Origin: Antedon bifida
Taxonomy: Eukaryota > Echinodermata > Crinoidea > Comatulida > Antedonidae
Assembly (NCBI GenBank): GCA_963402885.1
Contig: OY727094.1
Coordinates: 14,138,501-14,202,500, forward strand
Direction: 5' to 3'
Length of the DNA stretch: 64,000 nucleotides
Part shown: positions 34,801 to 45,042 of the stretch, in pieces
How positions within the stretch are numbered: the stretch's first letter is position 1
How the letters are laid out: each line of letters begins with the position of its first letter
The notes under the pieces: generated by a model
What the model was told of the DNA's origin: nothing
What the model saw: only the letters and a program-made list of their open reading frames with translations
Database searches by the model: none
Program-made: the position numbers and the translations under genes

Positions 34801-37800
34801 ACGTTTTCAACCCTGCTTTGGTTTTACAAAAAAAACTAGCTTTGAAGACTGTGACTAAATTTATGTTTTAATGTTTCAGAGTTTTTGATTGGCTTGTTGG
34901 ATTCATCAATGACAGTACCATGGCCAGGAGTTGGCAGTCTTACATTGGTCTACTGGATGTCTACGGATTTGAAAGTTTTTCATTTAACAGTTTGGAGCAA
35001 TTATGCATAAATTATGCAAATGAGAAGCTTCAGCAACATTTTGTGCACAACTTCCTCAAAGCAGAACAGGTATTCCAACAAACTTATTTCTATATATAGA
35101 GTATGCTAATATACAGTTGGTGCAACAGTGTTTTATTTTCACCATATAAGAGTGGTAATAACAACAGTTCTTTTATTCATTAAAAAAAGTGAAGAAAAAT
35201 AATATGGCACTTCTTTTAGTTTATATCAAACGAATCTTGTAAAAACTTAATAATATCAAAATACTAGTATAATTATAATACAATATAAAATAATTAAGAT
35301 AACAATAATAATTAAAGTTTATGAGAATTATCGTTCACTTTTGTTATCTAACAGTGATAATTTATAAACATAATTATACTGCTGATTAAACAGCTATGTT
35401 TATATTATTCTAGAATGACTGTCAATCTGAGGGAATTCCATGGAAATTTGAAGACTTTACTGACAATAAAAGATGTCTTGATATTATTGAAGGCAACATC
35501 AGTATATTTGCACTTATGAATCAAGTAAGTGTTGCTATTCCACAGCAAAATACAAAAAATAATTTGTCATAGTTTTTTGCCAATTATGGTTGGAAAAGAC
35601 CTGTATTCTGTAGTCTTTTTATTGAAAGATAAACTTCTGTAAAAAAAGATGTATTAAGAATTCGCCTTTCTCAATCGTAGTACAGTACGTCGTAAAATAA
35701 TAACTCCTTCCTATTTTGAATTTGACATTTTGAGAAACAGTGATTTTTACCAGACAGGCATAGTTTGTCTTACAAACCATAGTTTGTCTTTCAATAAAAA
35801 TAAACTGTAGTTTGTAAGAAGATAAACAATGGACTTTTGAGCCTAGTTTACACTAGAAAACCTGGTGCTGATGTACTTTTGCACCTCAAGCTTAACCCCA
35901 ATTTAAAAATATTCACCTGCTGCACATCAGTGATGGTGAGTGACCTTATGCCCAGTGATTTCAAGTTAGGTGTAAAAGTACAGTAGCACCACAACCAGTT
36001 GCAAACTACAAGTTGTTGTGCTTAGTGGAGACTGTCCATCTAAGATCACAATCATGTTATTATGTCATTTACTTTCTATGAACTAATTGCAAGTTTATCT
36101 TGTTTATAGCAATGCAAGTTAAACAGACATTCAGATCCAAGTTCATTTTGTGAGTTTCTTCATGACACCATCAGCAGTGCAAACTTATCTCGTGCACGCA
36201 TGTCAGTGACATCACCAGCTTTTGTTGTGCATCACTATGCAGAGAAAGTTACGTACCAAGTGGATGGTCTAATTGAAAAGAATAAGGTAATATTTTTAAA
36301 ACTGAAAGCCAGTTTTACAGTACATTCACAAAAATGGGGGATAGAAATAGTCATTAAATCATAAATAGTTTCTCAAAGCATTACAATTATTGGATACTGC
36401 ATCTGCTTCGTTTAAACTCATTTCTCATAATCTTATAACTGAAAATAAAAGCCACAGGAAAATGTATCAATGGCTGTTTGTAGCTATAGGGAATGCTCTA
36501 TCACCTGTGTAAGAAGAGAAGACTTAAGTGGGAAAAGCTTTTGCTAAACTATTTTAGCTCATTTGTTAAAAACTTGTTGTGAGATCAAGGAGGAAGGACC
36601 AGACAATTTAACTATCAACTTTAGAATACAACATAGTGTATAGAAACAAATTAAAGGTTAGCCTGTCATTAATAAAAACAATGGTCAGCAGTCAAATTGT
36701 TTATATTTGTTTTATACAAATATTATATTATATAGCCGAAGGCTAGATGTCAAACTACAATGTTATCGCAGTTCAAAAGGTGATTCTCCATGGAGAGGGA
36801 ACCAACAAGATGGCGGCTGCAATCGACCAATCAGATATGCCCTACGCAGTACGCAGTGCTATATGCCTGTGTTGAGCCTATCTGCGTGAGAACAATACGC
36901 AACGCAGCGTGTTAAGCGTATAAACGCGAACGCATTCTATATGATCCTCGTATACAAAAAATGCTAGATTACCAAGAAATTATTCATTCCATTGCGATTA
37001 ACAATAATTTTATAAATCTTTACTGTGACAAGAATATGTGTTGTAATTTATGTTGTCTTAATGTATTATATTAGATTATTATTTTTTATATTAAATAATG
37101 TTTTTGAACACATTTACGGCCGCCATCTTGTTGGTTCAAACTCCTGTTTGAATCACTTTTCAGTCTGGAGTACGTGCTCTAGCCTTCGGCTTATTACATC
37201 TCTCTGGTTTTATATCAAAATAAGAATTGGTTCACTAACACAATTCTATTTAGAAAACGACTAGAGTGTTTCAACCTATTTAACCACACATCCTCTGCAT
37301 TATTACAATTGCATCAAGTTAAGAACAATCAATTTACCATCTTGCCCTCCTGCCCTGTTGGGGCTTTTTTTTTCTGAGCATCCCTATACTTCAAATGGAA
37401 ACCTTATATTGCTATTACATTATATTTGCTCATTAGATTTAATGTGCAGTGTACACAGGTGAATGTTCATTTACTAATTAATCTATTGTGTATCATTTGT
37501 TGTTTTTAGGATGGTATTCCAGCAGAACTTGTAGATTTGCTTAGAATGAGCAGCAAGAAGTTTGTGCAACAACTAGTTGATGCTAATGTTACCAGTTTAC
37601 AGGTGATTGATCTTGTCATTTGTTTTTAAACACCATAGTACTATACTAACACCATACTAACATCAAACTAACAATGTAGTGACTAACACTATACCATTGC
37701 TTTTTAAGTTCTGTCTTCATCAATGTTACATCATGAAACTTTTAAACAAAGAATAATGCCGAATAAATGTGTGATATTTATAATGCCATCTTGTCAGTTA

Positions 37801-40800
37801 TGTCAATAGTTCTGTTTAACCTAAAATAGGTTAATTTTATGATTTTTTTTTCAGAGTCCAAGTAAAACAAAAGGCAAAAAGACTACTTTTACAGTGGTAT
37901 CAAAATTTAAGGTACAGAATCCTGAAAATTGAAACTCATACAAACTTAATTTAGAATCTTGATGAATTTTAGTATGGAACATCAATTAAAAAAATACCTT
38001 CAAGACCGAGCTCTTGCTTTAGGAGTAAGATAGGTTTTTTGCTTTGTTGTTGTTTTTGCTTTCTTGACCATTTTTTTTCTTGAAAGAGGAGAAACAGGGA
38101 AACAAGGACTTTTATGGGTTTTCCTCAGCATCCCTGTTTTTGTATATTGTTGATGTTTCGATATTTTGTTTCCTGTATATTATATTAATTATAATTTATC
38201 TGTAAATTGTTTTTATGATGCTGAAATAAATCAAATAAACATCTGCAAGATCACTCAAATTATTGCTTCCCAATTTTTTTTTTACTTCTGTTGAAAATGT
38301 AACTTATAATATATGCAAGATATTTTATTTTTTGATTATCAGACATATTTCCTCAATCCATTTTGTATTTACTATACTTATTTTGGTTGATACCATTTAG
38401 TTTTTACATGTAATCTTCGGGGTAACAATCTAACAATTGTATCTTATATCTTAGAATTCATTGGACAGTCTTATGGCTACTTTACATGAAACAACACCTC
38501 ACTACATCCGCTGTATCAAACCAAGTCTTGAGTGTCAACCAGACAGCTTTGATAACGTTCATGTTATAAATCAACTACGTGCTTGCGGTGTTCTTGAAAC
38601 AATTCAGATTAGTGCAACAGGCTTCCCTACCAGGTCAGACAGCTATTGTTGTGTGTTCTTTTTATACTAACAATGCACCCATCTATGACTGGTTGATACC
38701 CTTGTTAGTTAAGTTCACTTGAAACAATTCAGATCAGTGCAACAGGCTTCTTCCCTACCAGGTCAGCTTACAGGGATTGTTTTGTGTTCTTTTTATACTA
38801 ACAATGTACCCATCTATGACTGGTTTATACCCTTGTTAGTTAAGTTCACTTGAAACAATTCAGATTAGTGCAACAGGCTTCCCTACCAGGTCAGCTTACA
38901 GCTATTTGTTTTCGTTTGATACCTTGGCTAAACATTTTCGATATTGAATAATTAAGCAAAAACTAAAATCGTTGTGTTGTATTGTTTTATAGGTTGCACT
39001 AAACATGTTACAACCTTCTTATTTGTTGTAATTTGTATTTTCCTGTATTTTTTACTATTACAATCCCAATTAAACAGCTTGCTCTAGGACTTACAATACA
39101 TATACTGAAAGATGAGGGCGTATCAATTTGATCTCTGATGAGTGTGCCTACAACTGAGGGACTAGTGCTGTACCGCCGTACCACGACGATCCAATCGAGT
39201 TTGAACAATACCATGAAAGCCCCAGTGGTCTAATGGTTAGGACATCTGCATATCAAGCAGAAGGTTCCGGGTTTGAATCTTGGTGGGGAAGACTTTTTCT
39301 CATTCTCACAGATTTCCTCATCTTCATCGTTTCAAATAAATTAATTAAATTTCAGTATATCACCAGGTGGTTTAGAATTTATTCTGTGCCTGTGATGTTT
39401 ATAATATGTACTATATATATCCCTGTGCATACTGTACATGTTGAACACCTACACTTGCCAGTGTGTTGTTTGTTATACTTGATTCTCAACGATAACTACA
39501 ATTTTCTTATAGAATGTTGTACAGTGATTTTCTTAAGAGGTATGAATTATTAATAAGGTCAAACTCAGAAGATGTAAAAGATTTGGATACAAAAAGTAAA
39601 TGTGCTGTTATTACGAATCTGGTTTTAGCTGAAGCAGACAAAGAAAATAAAATGAAAAGCTTTTTGTTTGGAAAAACAAAGATATTCCTAAGAGAGGGAC
39701 AGGTACTTAAAAGTAGTTTAATAATAATTTAATTATTTTATATTTGCAGTAGAATAAATTAAATTTTAATTAGTTTAAGTGAATATTTTATGGCAAAGGA
39801 ATCATTAGCAATTATTTGACTTTATACGGTCATTTTTCGCCAAGGTAAGGTGAACTAGGCAGTCTTATTACTTAGGATAGCCGACCCAGCCAAGTTTACT
39901 TACACTTTGCTACATATTTTAATATAACAGATGTAATATAGTTCCTCGAGAAAAATATCATTCCCTCGGGGATGTCAATTTTTATATTTCACCTCTAAGC
40001 CGGCAATATCTGTATAATATAAACCTTTGCAGTAGAGCTGAATGAGTGTCGTAAAATAAACCTTTATTTTTAAAAGTAGTGCTACAGAATTATTTTTGTA
40101 GTATAAGATAGGAAATTCACCAAAATTGACTAAATAATTATGTAAAATTGAGGCATTTTTCTTTTAAAAAAAAGTATATAAATATAAAAAAGAAAAGAAC
40201 AATCAATTTGACACAATTTAATAAATACCATTTTATTAAAAAATTGTTACCCAGTTAAATGTGTGTAAGTCATTGAAAATCAGTAAAATTCCTATCTTAT
40301 AACATTATGAAAAAGTTGTAGCACCAAATTATAATACTTTTAGCTTTTAGTTTTTAGCTTGTCAGTGTAAAAAAGTAAGTAAGAATCTGCATCATTGTAT
40401 ATTTATTATATTCCGTTATTTTTCATTTAGTTGGATAAACTTGAAGTTGCAAGATTGAAGGAATTCAATTTAAGTGCTGGTGTAATACAGATATGGTGGA
40501 GGAAGATCCTGGCAACCAAAAGTAAACAAGAGGCAGCTGTGGTCATCATTCAAGCAGGTATTGATTGTAATAGTGTTTTGACAAATATCTTGCAGGCATC
40601 ATGCTGTTACCAAACCAAGCCACTAATTGTCACTAATTAGAATTGATATGTTGTAGGTTTTAGAGGCTGGAAGGTGAGAGAAGATGTAAAGAGACGACAT
40701 GAGGCAGCACGTGTCATATAGTATGCTATGATGCTGAGTCACTAATTAGAATTGATATGTTGTAGGTTTTAGAGGCTGGAAGGTGAGAGAAGATGTAAAG

Positions 40801-42073
40801 AGACGACATGAGGCAGCACATGTCATACAGTATGCTATGATGCTGAGTCACTAATTAGTAATTGATATGTTGTAGGTTTTAGAGGCTGGAAGGTGAGAGA
40901 AGATGTAAAGAGACGACATGAGGCAGCACGTGTCATACAGTATGCTATGATGCCAAGTCACTAATTAGTAATTGATATGTTGTAGGTTTTAGAGGCTGGA
41001 AGGTGAGAGAAGATGTAAAGAGACGACATGAGGCAGCACGTGTCATACAGTATGCTATGATTGGATATTCAATTCGTTTACACCAACGCAAGTTAGATGA
41101 ACAATTAAATGAATTGAATTCAGACGAGGTAGGCCTTTACTTAAAACTCGCAATTTACAATCTTCGCTGCACCAACAAACTTTACAATGTGAAGTATGTT
41201 CCTTCATCACTAACACATCCTCATTTACATGTACTTACTTTAATGATGTTAAATTAACACATCATCATATGTACTGTGCTATAAAACTAATAATGTTGAA
41301 TAGAGTATATTTCATTTACTGAGAGATTGCTTGTGCTTGGTTCCGCCTCATTAAATGGTCAATCAGTTAATTTTCATGAAATATTCTCCGTATTCAAATC
41401 ATAAACATTCAGTTTATGATTTTTAATCTAATAATTTTTTTCTTGATACAATTTAATACAATTTAACATTTATTTTTACCAGTTTGCTGATTCTGATGTG
41501 CAAGAATGCAATGATGAACAATCACAACAAAACAATAGCATATTAACAGAAGGTATACTGTCAGCAGTATCACTGGATAATGAACCTCATGACAGTAACC
41601 TGTCAGTGATTAGTTCAAGCAATGGCACCAAAGAAGTTGAAGATCAAGACAAAAGCGATAAGTTTACCAGTAAAGGAATTGAAGATCAAGACAAGAGAGA
41701 TAAGTTTACCGATAAAAGCATCAATGAAATTGAAGAACCAGAAAATGTAAATAACAATTATAGAATACAATTTCATGAAAATGGTAACCTGAAATGTAAT
41801 AGTGGTAGAAGTGAGGGAAATACAATAGTAAACATTGAACAAAAAGATGGGGATGAAATATCTCAAAAGAAGAGCTCAAATGAACAATGTGGTACACATA
41901 AACCAATAGCTAGTGAGCAACAGAATGGTAGACGTGTTGAAGAGGAGCCTGTAAATCAAGGAACTACTACCATCATTAACAAGTTTGTGCAAGTTGCAAC
42001 AACTCCTGCAGTTGATATAGCTTTTGGTATTGTGTTACTTGGTTTGCTGTATCATGGTCCAGTTAGGCTATAA
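22810..42073 (+). CDS. MYO19: Class XIX-like unconventional myosin, 23 exons, hydrophobic C-terminal tail
   Basis: Exons: 22810-22863, 26509-26580, 27258-27362, 27652-27757, 28308-28447, 28944-29057, 29423-29481, 29607-29680, 29918-29987, 30155-30257, 31353-31550, 31948-32038, 34201-34387, 34880-35069, 35414-35524, 36110-36286, 37510-37602, 37855-37911, 38455-38633, 39513-39702, 40431-40557, 40986-41128 and 41483-42073. Phases agree throughout; about 1076 residues (human MYO19 has 970). Residues about 48-105 ([13 protein letters not shown]..) look like a myosin N-terminal SH3-like fold. The P-loop is GESGSGKTW (about 190-199). Switch I lies within [14 protein letters not shown] and switch II is [10 protein letters not shown] (about 485). 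[14 protein letters not shown] is the actin-binding region. TWNARC after the P-loop and [18 protein letters not shown] match MYO19 best. Three IQ motifs lie at about 800-865. The known family role is an actin motor on the mitochondrial outer membrane. Exon 1 and exon 2 are assigned from splice signals and phase only. Confidence 0.9.
22905..23010. repeat. CCTAGG/GGCCTA low-complexity stretch
   Basis: Overlapping CTAGGC and GGCCTA words (for example GGCCTAGGCCTAGCC) form a self-complementary low-complexity tract. Similar tracts occur at 22150-22300 and 25245-25320. The tract directly abuts the left end of the outer foldback element. Confidence 0.6.
23013..25240. mobile_element. Outer foldback element of GGGACGATTCGGCCC words
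   Basis: The left arm (about 23013-23080) and right arm (about 25127-25240) are inverted and built of tandem words (CTGA)GACGATTCGGCCC and GGGACGATTCGGCCC. The outermost parts match, with CCGG followed by GGGACGATTCGGCCC on both sides. The right arm has more word copies than the left. The core (24700-25127) is AT-rich and non-coding. The element is split near its left end by the inner foldback at 23087-24694. It lies in intron 1 of the myosin gene. Confidence 0.75.
23087..24694. mobile_element. Inner foldback element, 1608 bp, with 6-bp target duplication GATTCG
   Basis: The element starts TATGGGCGGCCATTAGGGCC and ends with the exact reverse complement. GATTCG is present on both sides (23081-23086 and 24695-24700), and that word belongs to the host foldback. 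The two arms mirror each other for roughly 600 bp, through repeated GGCGTAAGGACAAAAATT and GCCGAAAGGACAAA words and then long unique sequence. The centre holds a module (GAGAAAACGGCGG.. to GGGTACC) twice in direct orientation and once inverted. No transposase is visible. Confidence 0.85.
25355..25530. repeat. Decayed array of GGCCCGATCGTCTCA-like words
   Basis: About eight loose copies of words such as GGTCCCGATCGTCTT, GGCCCGATCGTCTCATG and GGGCCTGATCGTATTAG occur in a row. They resemble the foldback words (GGGCCGAATCGTCTCA) but are not identical. No inverted partner was found, so it may be one arm of a decayed related element. Confidence 0.55.
26783..27000. mobile_element. Short element with inverted ends containing GTTGAAACGT
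   Basis: TACGTACATG..CAACGTTTCAACTTGTTTTC (26790-26822) is mirrored by AAAACAAGTTGAAACGTCAC..CGTATGTA (about 26965-27000). The left arm continues with AAGTCTTCATCTGGC and its mirror GCCAGACTTCTT. The reverse complement of the left arm reads GATGAAGAC..AAGTTGAAACGT, a pattern seen in terminal regions of Penelope-like and other hammerhead-bearing elements. The core has no coding signal. Confidence 0.45.
27288..27603. repeat. 79-bp tandem duplication of the 3' part of myosin exon 3 plus its donor
   Basis: The unit starts inside exon 27258-27362 at GAGGTTTGGGTTCC and runs through the donor AGGTAAGAG. It recurs at 27367, 27446 and 27525 with few changes. The copies carry the donor but not the natural acceptor, so only the first copy can be a normal exon. 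The last copy has lost its donor. Confidence 0.9.
28052..28378. repeat. Tandem copies of a myosin exon's acceptor and 5' half
   Basis: The real exon starts at 28308 after TTCTGTTCATAG. Copies of the same acceptor and following exon sequence (TGCTGAACTG..GGCAACACA) occur at 28097 and 28213, spaced 116 and 95 bp. The 28097 copy has an in-frame stop and the 28213 copy runs into TAA, so neither can replace the real exon. They remain as decoy acceptors. Confidence 0.88.
28618..28927. mobile_element. MITE copy 3 (same family as 223-550)
   Basis: ATGCCATTTTATGTCACATAAT, TTTTTGACCAAAAATTGG, TTACCTGAAAAA and TTTTTGGGGAATATACATCT follow the order of the element at 223-550. The ends are diverged. The right end lies about 18 bp upstream of the acceptor of the myosin P-loop exon (28944). 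Confidence 0.75.
30367..30925. repeat. 62-bp tandem array, about 9 copies, myosin intron
   Basis: The unit contains CCCTTTGGTTGTAATCAGG, ATTCTACTGATATTCACAGG and GGCCTGTTCTATTATA. The copies are very similar. It lies in the intron between exons 30155-30257 and 31353-31550. Confidence 0.95.
32095..33835. repeat. 49-bp tandem array, about 24 copies in two blocks
   Basis: The unit reads TTTAAGATTGCATACAGTAT and then TTATAGTTTAGCTTAAAGTA. It repeats from about 32095 to 32555 and from 33122 to 33835. The blocks are interrupted by a Penelope-like fragment. The left block favours GTTGCGACC and GTTGCAACC, while the start of the right block favours GTTGTGACC. It lies in the myosin intron before exon 34201. 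Confidence 0.95.
32555..33085 (-). mobile_element. Penelope-like element fragment with GIY-YIG C-terminus
   Basis: Inverted arms of about 88 bp (32555-32644 and about 32992-33083) match essentially perfectly, including CATTCTTTAGCTTTCGCCAT and CAAGCCATCAGACAAGATGG-type segments. Between them the minus strand (about 32960-32700) reads [20 protein letters not shown], followed by [12 protein letters not shown] and NAINRDEG. This is the typical C-terminal part of the GIY-YIG endonuclease of Penelope-like elements. No reverse transcriptase remains, so the copy is heavily truncated. It sits within the 49-bp array. Confidence 0.75.
36734..37191. mobile_element. 458-bp MITE with AGCCGAAGGCTAGA ends
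   Basis: The left arm (36734-36823) and right arm (about 37108-37191) are imperfect inverted repeats. Shared landmarks are AGCCGAAGGCTAGA, AAGTGATTC-like and AACCAACAAGATGGCGGC. The core is richer in CG (AACGCAGCGTG..AACGCGAACGC) than the surrounding intron. No open frame of note. It lies in the myosin intron before exon 37510. Confidence 0.75.
38596..38905. repeat. Tandem copies of the 3' end and donor of myosin exon 38455-38633
   Basis: GAAACAATTCAGAT and then GTGCAACAGGCTTCC..ACCAGGTCAG, the end of the exon and its donor, recur at 38721 and 38852 with about 90 bp of intron in between (period about 125-131 bp). The copies lack the upstream exon part. Confidence 0.88.
39218..39298 (+). tRNA. 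tRNA-like sequence, Asp(AUC)-like; pseudogene or SINE head
   Basis: The cloverleaf arms can be drawn. The D arm is GTC..GAC around TAATGGTTAG. The anticodon arm is TCTGC-ATATCAA-GCAGA with anticodon AUC. The T arm is CCGGG-TTTGAAT-CTTGG. Only five acceptor pairs form (CCCCA with TGGGG). A T-run (CTTTTT) follows at about 39293. The A and B box positions fit Pol III promoters. An AUC anticodon is unusual for Asp and the acceptor is imperfect, so a functional tRNA is doubtful. The preceding 39060-39214 may hold a minus-strand tRNA-related repeat (TGGTACGGCGGTACAGC), but this is weak. Confidence 0.5.
40645..41065. repeat. 110-bp tandem copies of an IQ-exon acceptor and 5' half
   Basis: TATGTTGTAG acceptors followed by GTTTTAGAGGCTGGAAGG.. 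occur at 40657, 40766, 40876 and the real exon 40986. The first three copies run into stop codons soon after GTCATA or ATGATG and have no donor. Only the fourth continues into the complete exon. All four are very similar, so the event is recent or homogenised. Confidence 0.9.
41483..42073 (+). other. Myosin tail exon with C-terminal hydrophobic segment
   Basis: This final exon encodes 196 residues of mostly acidic and polar tail (two near-copies of EDQDKxDKFT at about 41640-41715). It ends in [18 protein letters not shown], then LYHGPVRL and a stop. The hydrophobic stretch of about 15-18 residues next to the C-terminus, with one Arg after it, resembles a tail anchor. I did not recognise the MyMOMA region of vertebrate MYO19. 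AATAAA at 42406-42411 may be the poly(A) signal. Confidence 0.7.
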
Positions 42074-45042
42074 TGCAGTTTATGTCCGGATTAAGTATGT
42101 TAATCCAGGAACTACCACCAGTATCAAGGTTGTGTCAAATGCCGCAAATTGTCTACTGTATATGTTGAAAGAAAAATGAATATTGACACAATTCACAATT
42201 TACATGCGTGTGCTGTCGTACCAATTTGTATTCAAAATACAAACAATAATACAATTACAAAACTTAAGATCCATTACACTGTAAGAATTCAGGGTCTTTG
42301 TGGAGGTCTTTCAGCTGGTGTTCACGCATGAGTAAATATGAAATTATCCAAATATTAAATTTTATTATAAACAAATCATGTAAAACTAACGATTTAATTT
42401 CAGTAAATAAAAATTATTCTCAGGAATATGATTTAATTTGCGGATTTAAACTTTGTGTTACTTTTTTTCTCTTAGTTTAAAAAAACTTTCCAACCCCATT
42501 GGAAATACAGTAAGTCAAGATTGTATGTTTGTTCTGGCCGTTCTGTATTCGTCATTCCTATTTGCATGAAAACGTTACTATAGTACTAGACATTGTTATT
42601 ATTAAATGGCCGCATTTTGACCATTTTATTTCTTGACATAATGGTTAAATATAACAAATAGATATAATAAAGCCAAAAAAGATATTCTATCTTTATGATT
42701 ATAACACACCTAAAGGTAAGCTTATATGGAAACAACAAACTCATTGCTATACTGGTCGTGACATGATTTAAAGTTGCACTTAGTTCCTTTCAGTCCCAAA
42801 AGAATAGAACAAAACTGAAAGGAACTGAGCTTATGGCCTTTTGTGTGCCTGTCAGTTCAGGTCAGTTACTCAGATTCTTGTCATTTCATCGAGAGTGAAA
42901 TGTTTGAAAACTACACATTGTCATGCCATGTCAACTAAAAATCATTTCTAATGTTCCTTTTCTTTCTCCAAATTTTCCTAGATTTAATTAGCCAAGTACT
43001 ATGACAGCAGTATAGTGTAATTTTATTGTATGCCAATCAAGACAATATTAGTCCTATAGGGCTTGTTTACAAAAAATCAAATACAATTTAATATTTTTTT
43101 GATGAGTTTTAATAAATAAAAGCGTTAAGTACATCTCAAGCCTTGGAAAACAGTTATTATAGCAATATAGTATTTCAAGGCTTTATCTATGCCAATCAAG
43201 AGAATGAAGTACATAATTTGCATAATCAAGTGGTGTATCAAAGTATGAACTATGTTCTTTTGGTAAATAGGTCAGATTTATATATAAATTATTTAAAAAA
43301 AAAATTATTTCCACAAACAAAATAAAAGTAATTTCGCCATAAGTTCTCAAATACAAAATATTTAATGTTTATAGATATAGTGATACTTAGAAAAAAAGGT
43401 CCCATACCTGGGCAACCATTATTGAAAAATGACACACCGGGGGTAAAAAATAATTGCTGTTATACAGTAAATTATCCCATCTCCGCACCTTTTGTTCTGT
43501 TTAGCAAGTCTGTCAACTATCAAAAAAAGATGATATGGCCATCAATCAACATTTGTAAGTCTAATTACTACAAATTTGTAAGGCTTCTGTCGAAAAAAGT
43601 TAGTCTGTCCTAAATTAAGTGCATAAAAATCAATAGCCCAATCATTTACTAAATTCAGAAATAATGTAATAATAATCATTTATGTTTGCAAGATTGAAAC
43701 CAATTTACCTTAGCATTATATGAATTTACTTGTGACTCGCATTGAGATTTAAAAGAAAATAGACAAACAAATATACAATACAAAACAAAATATATATTGT
43801 ATATCATTTATTAAAATAGAATATGAAATATATATTTATGCAGTAACTAACTCAACTAATTTGGCTTTAGTAAATGTATATATTCGATGTATTTAATTGT
43901 GATTAACGCATAAACCACAAAATTGTACATTAGTTACCAGATAAGTTTAAAATTTTTGTCAAGTCAATAAAAAAGATTGAAAAAAGCTATGCCATGAAAC
44001 ATTTAAATCTTTGACTTTTAATGGTTTTAAATTTATGTAGCGCAATTATGAATGTTAACAGTCAAGTATATTGCTAATTAATATACAGTGTGTTATTATT
44101 TACACATATGTCCCATGTAAAACTTTGGGTACACCACAAGCGCTAACACTAACCATAGCCACCATAGCCGCACAAATTGCTAAGACTCATCTTGGACAAT
44201 GTATCTCTATCATTGACATGACTGACTGTATATATATAAAAAAAAGCCAAAAAAAAGTCAATTACTTATTGCAGTTTCATCACAATATAGCATAAATGAG
44301 TCAAGCTACATGCTAATATTGAATGTGATTGGAGGCATCTGTATGGCTAGTAAAAATATCTTATTTTGGTGATGAATGGGGAGAAAGGACCATTCTGTTT
44401 TAGGTTTTCAGAAGCGTGTTGATCAGTCACACACACTAGTATAGACAGCAGCTGATAATTGTTTTGTTATAATACAGTATGTGGTATGGATTTTTGAGTA
44501 CACATCTTAAATCACATGCACATTGTGGGTGATATGACAAATAAATATACTACAGTATGGCACTGTATGTGGCATCAGACAATTGAATACTGCAATTTGG
44601 TTTTGCGCATTTATTTTTGTTACAGAGATTGAGTAACCACACACTTGAGAAGAGTCTAGGCTGTTGACTGATCATGTTCAAGCAACCAGTAGTATTACAC
44701 TGTCTATTAGTTCTACTCCACGTCCAAAATTGGAGCACTGCCTTTTTGAAAGGCATTATTTTTTATTTAAGATTTAAGCAGATACAAAATACCCACACAT
44801 ATATAAATATTTTGTCATTCACGTACTTGAAATCTCATGTCAGGTACGTGACCTATATTAGAGTACTTGTATTCCTTTGGTCTATTAAGACATAGTTAAA
44901 GACTTCTAAAAACATTGTTTCAATAGATCTTCTTTATTGTCCTTTATTAACTATGTATCTCCTATTGTTCATATAAATTGTTTAACTGAGTTACCATACA
45001 ACTACAGTTCATATGGTCTACTGTAGGTTTTCAATAGACACT
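42074..45042. other. Intergenic region between convergent MYO19 and ROCO genes
   Basis: This AT-rich stretch of nearly 3 kb has no recognisable gene. It should hold both 3' UTRs. On the minus strand AATAAA occurs at 44943-44948 and 44933-44938, about 95-110 bp past the ROCO stop codon, and is the likely poly(A) signal of that gene. Short open frames in it show no protein-like composition. Confidence 0.6.
42406..42411 (+). terminator. Candidate poly(A) signal AATAAA of the myosin gene
   Basis: This hexamer lies 333 bp after the stop codon on the sense strand. There is no evidence for the actual cleavage site. Confidence 0.4.

Noticed and set aside
40657-40985. Extra IQ-motif exons of the myosin
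   Set aside because: Three upstream copies have the acceptor and exon start but no donor and soon hit stops; only the copy at 40986-41128 can be spliced in frame.
41615-41906. Minus-strand hydrophobic frames
   Set aside because: They are antisense shadows of the acidic, Asn/Lys-rich myosin tail exon.
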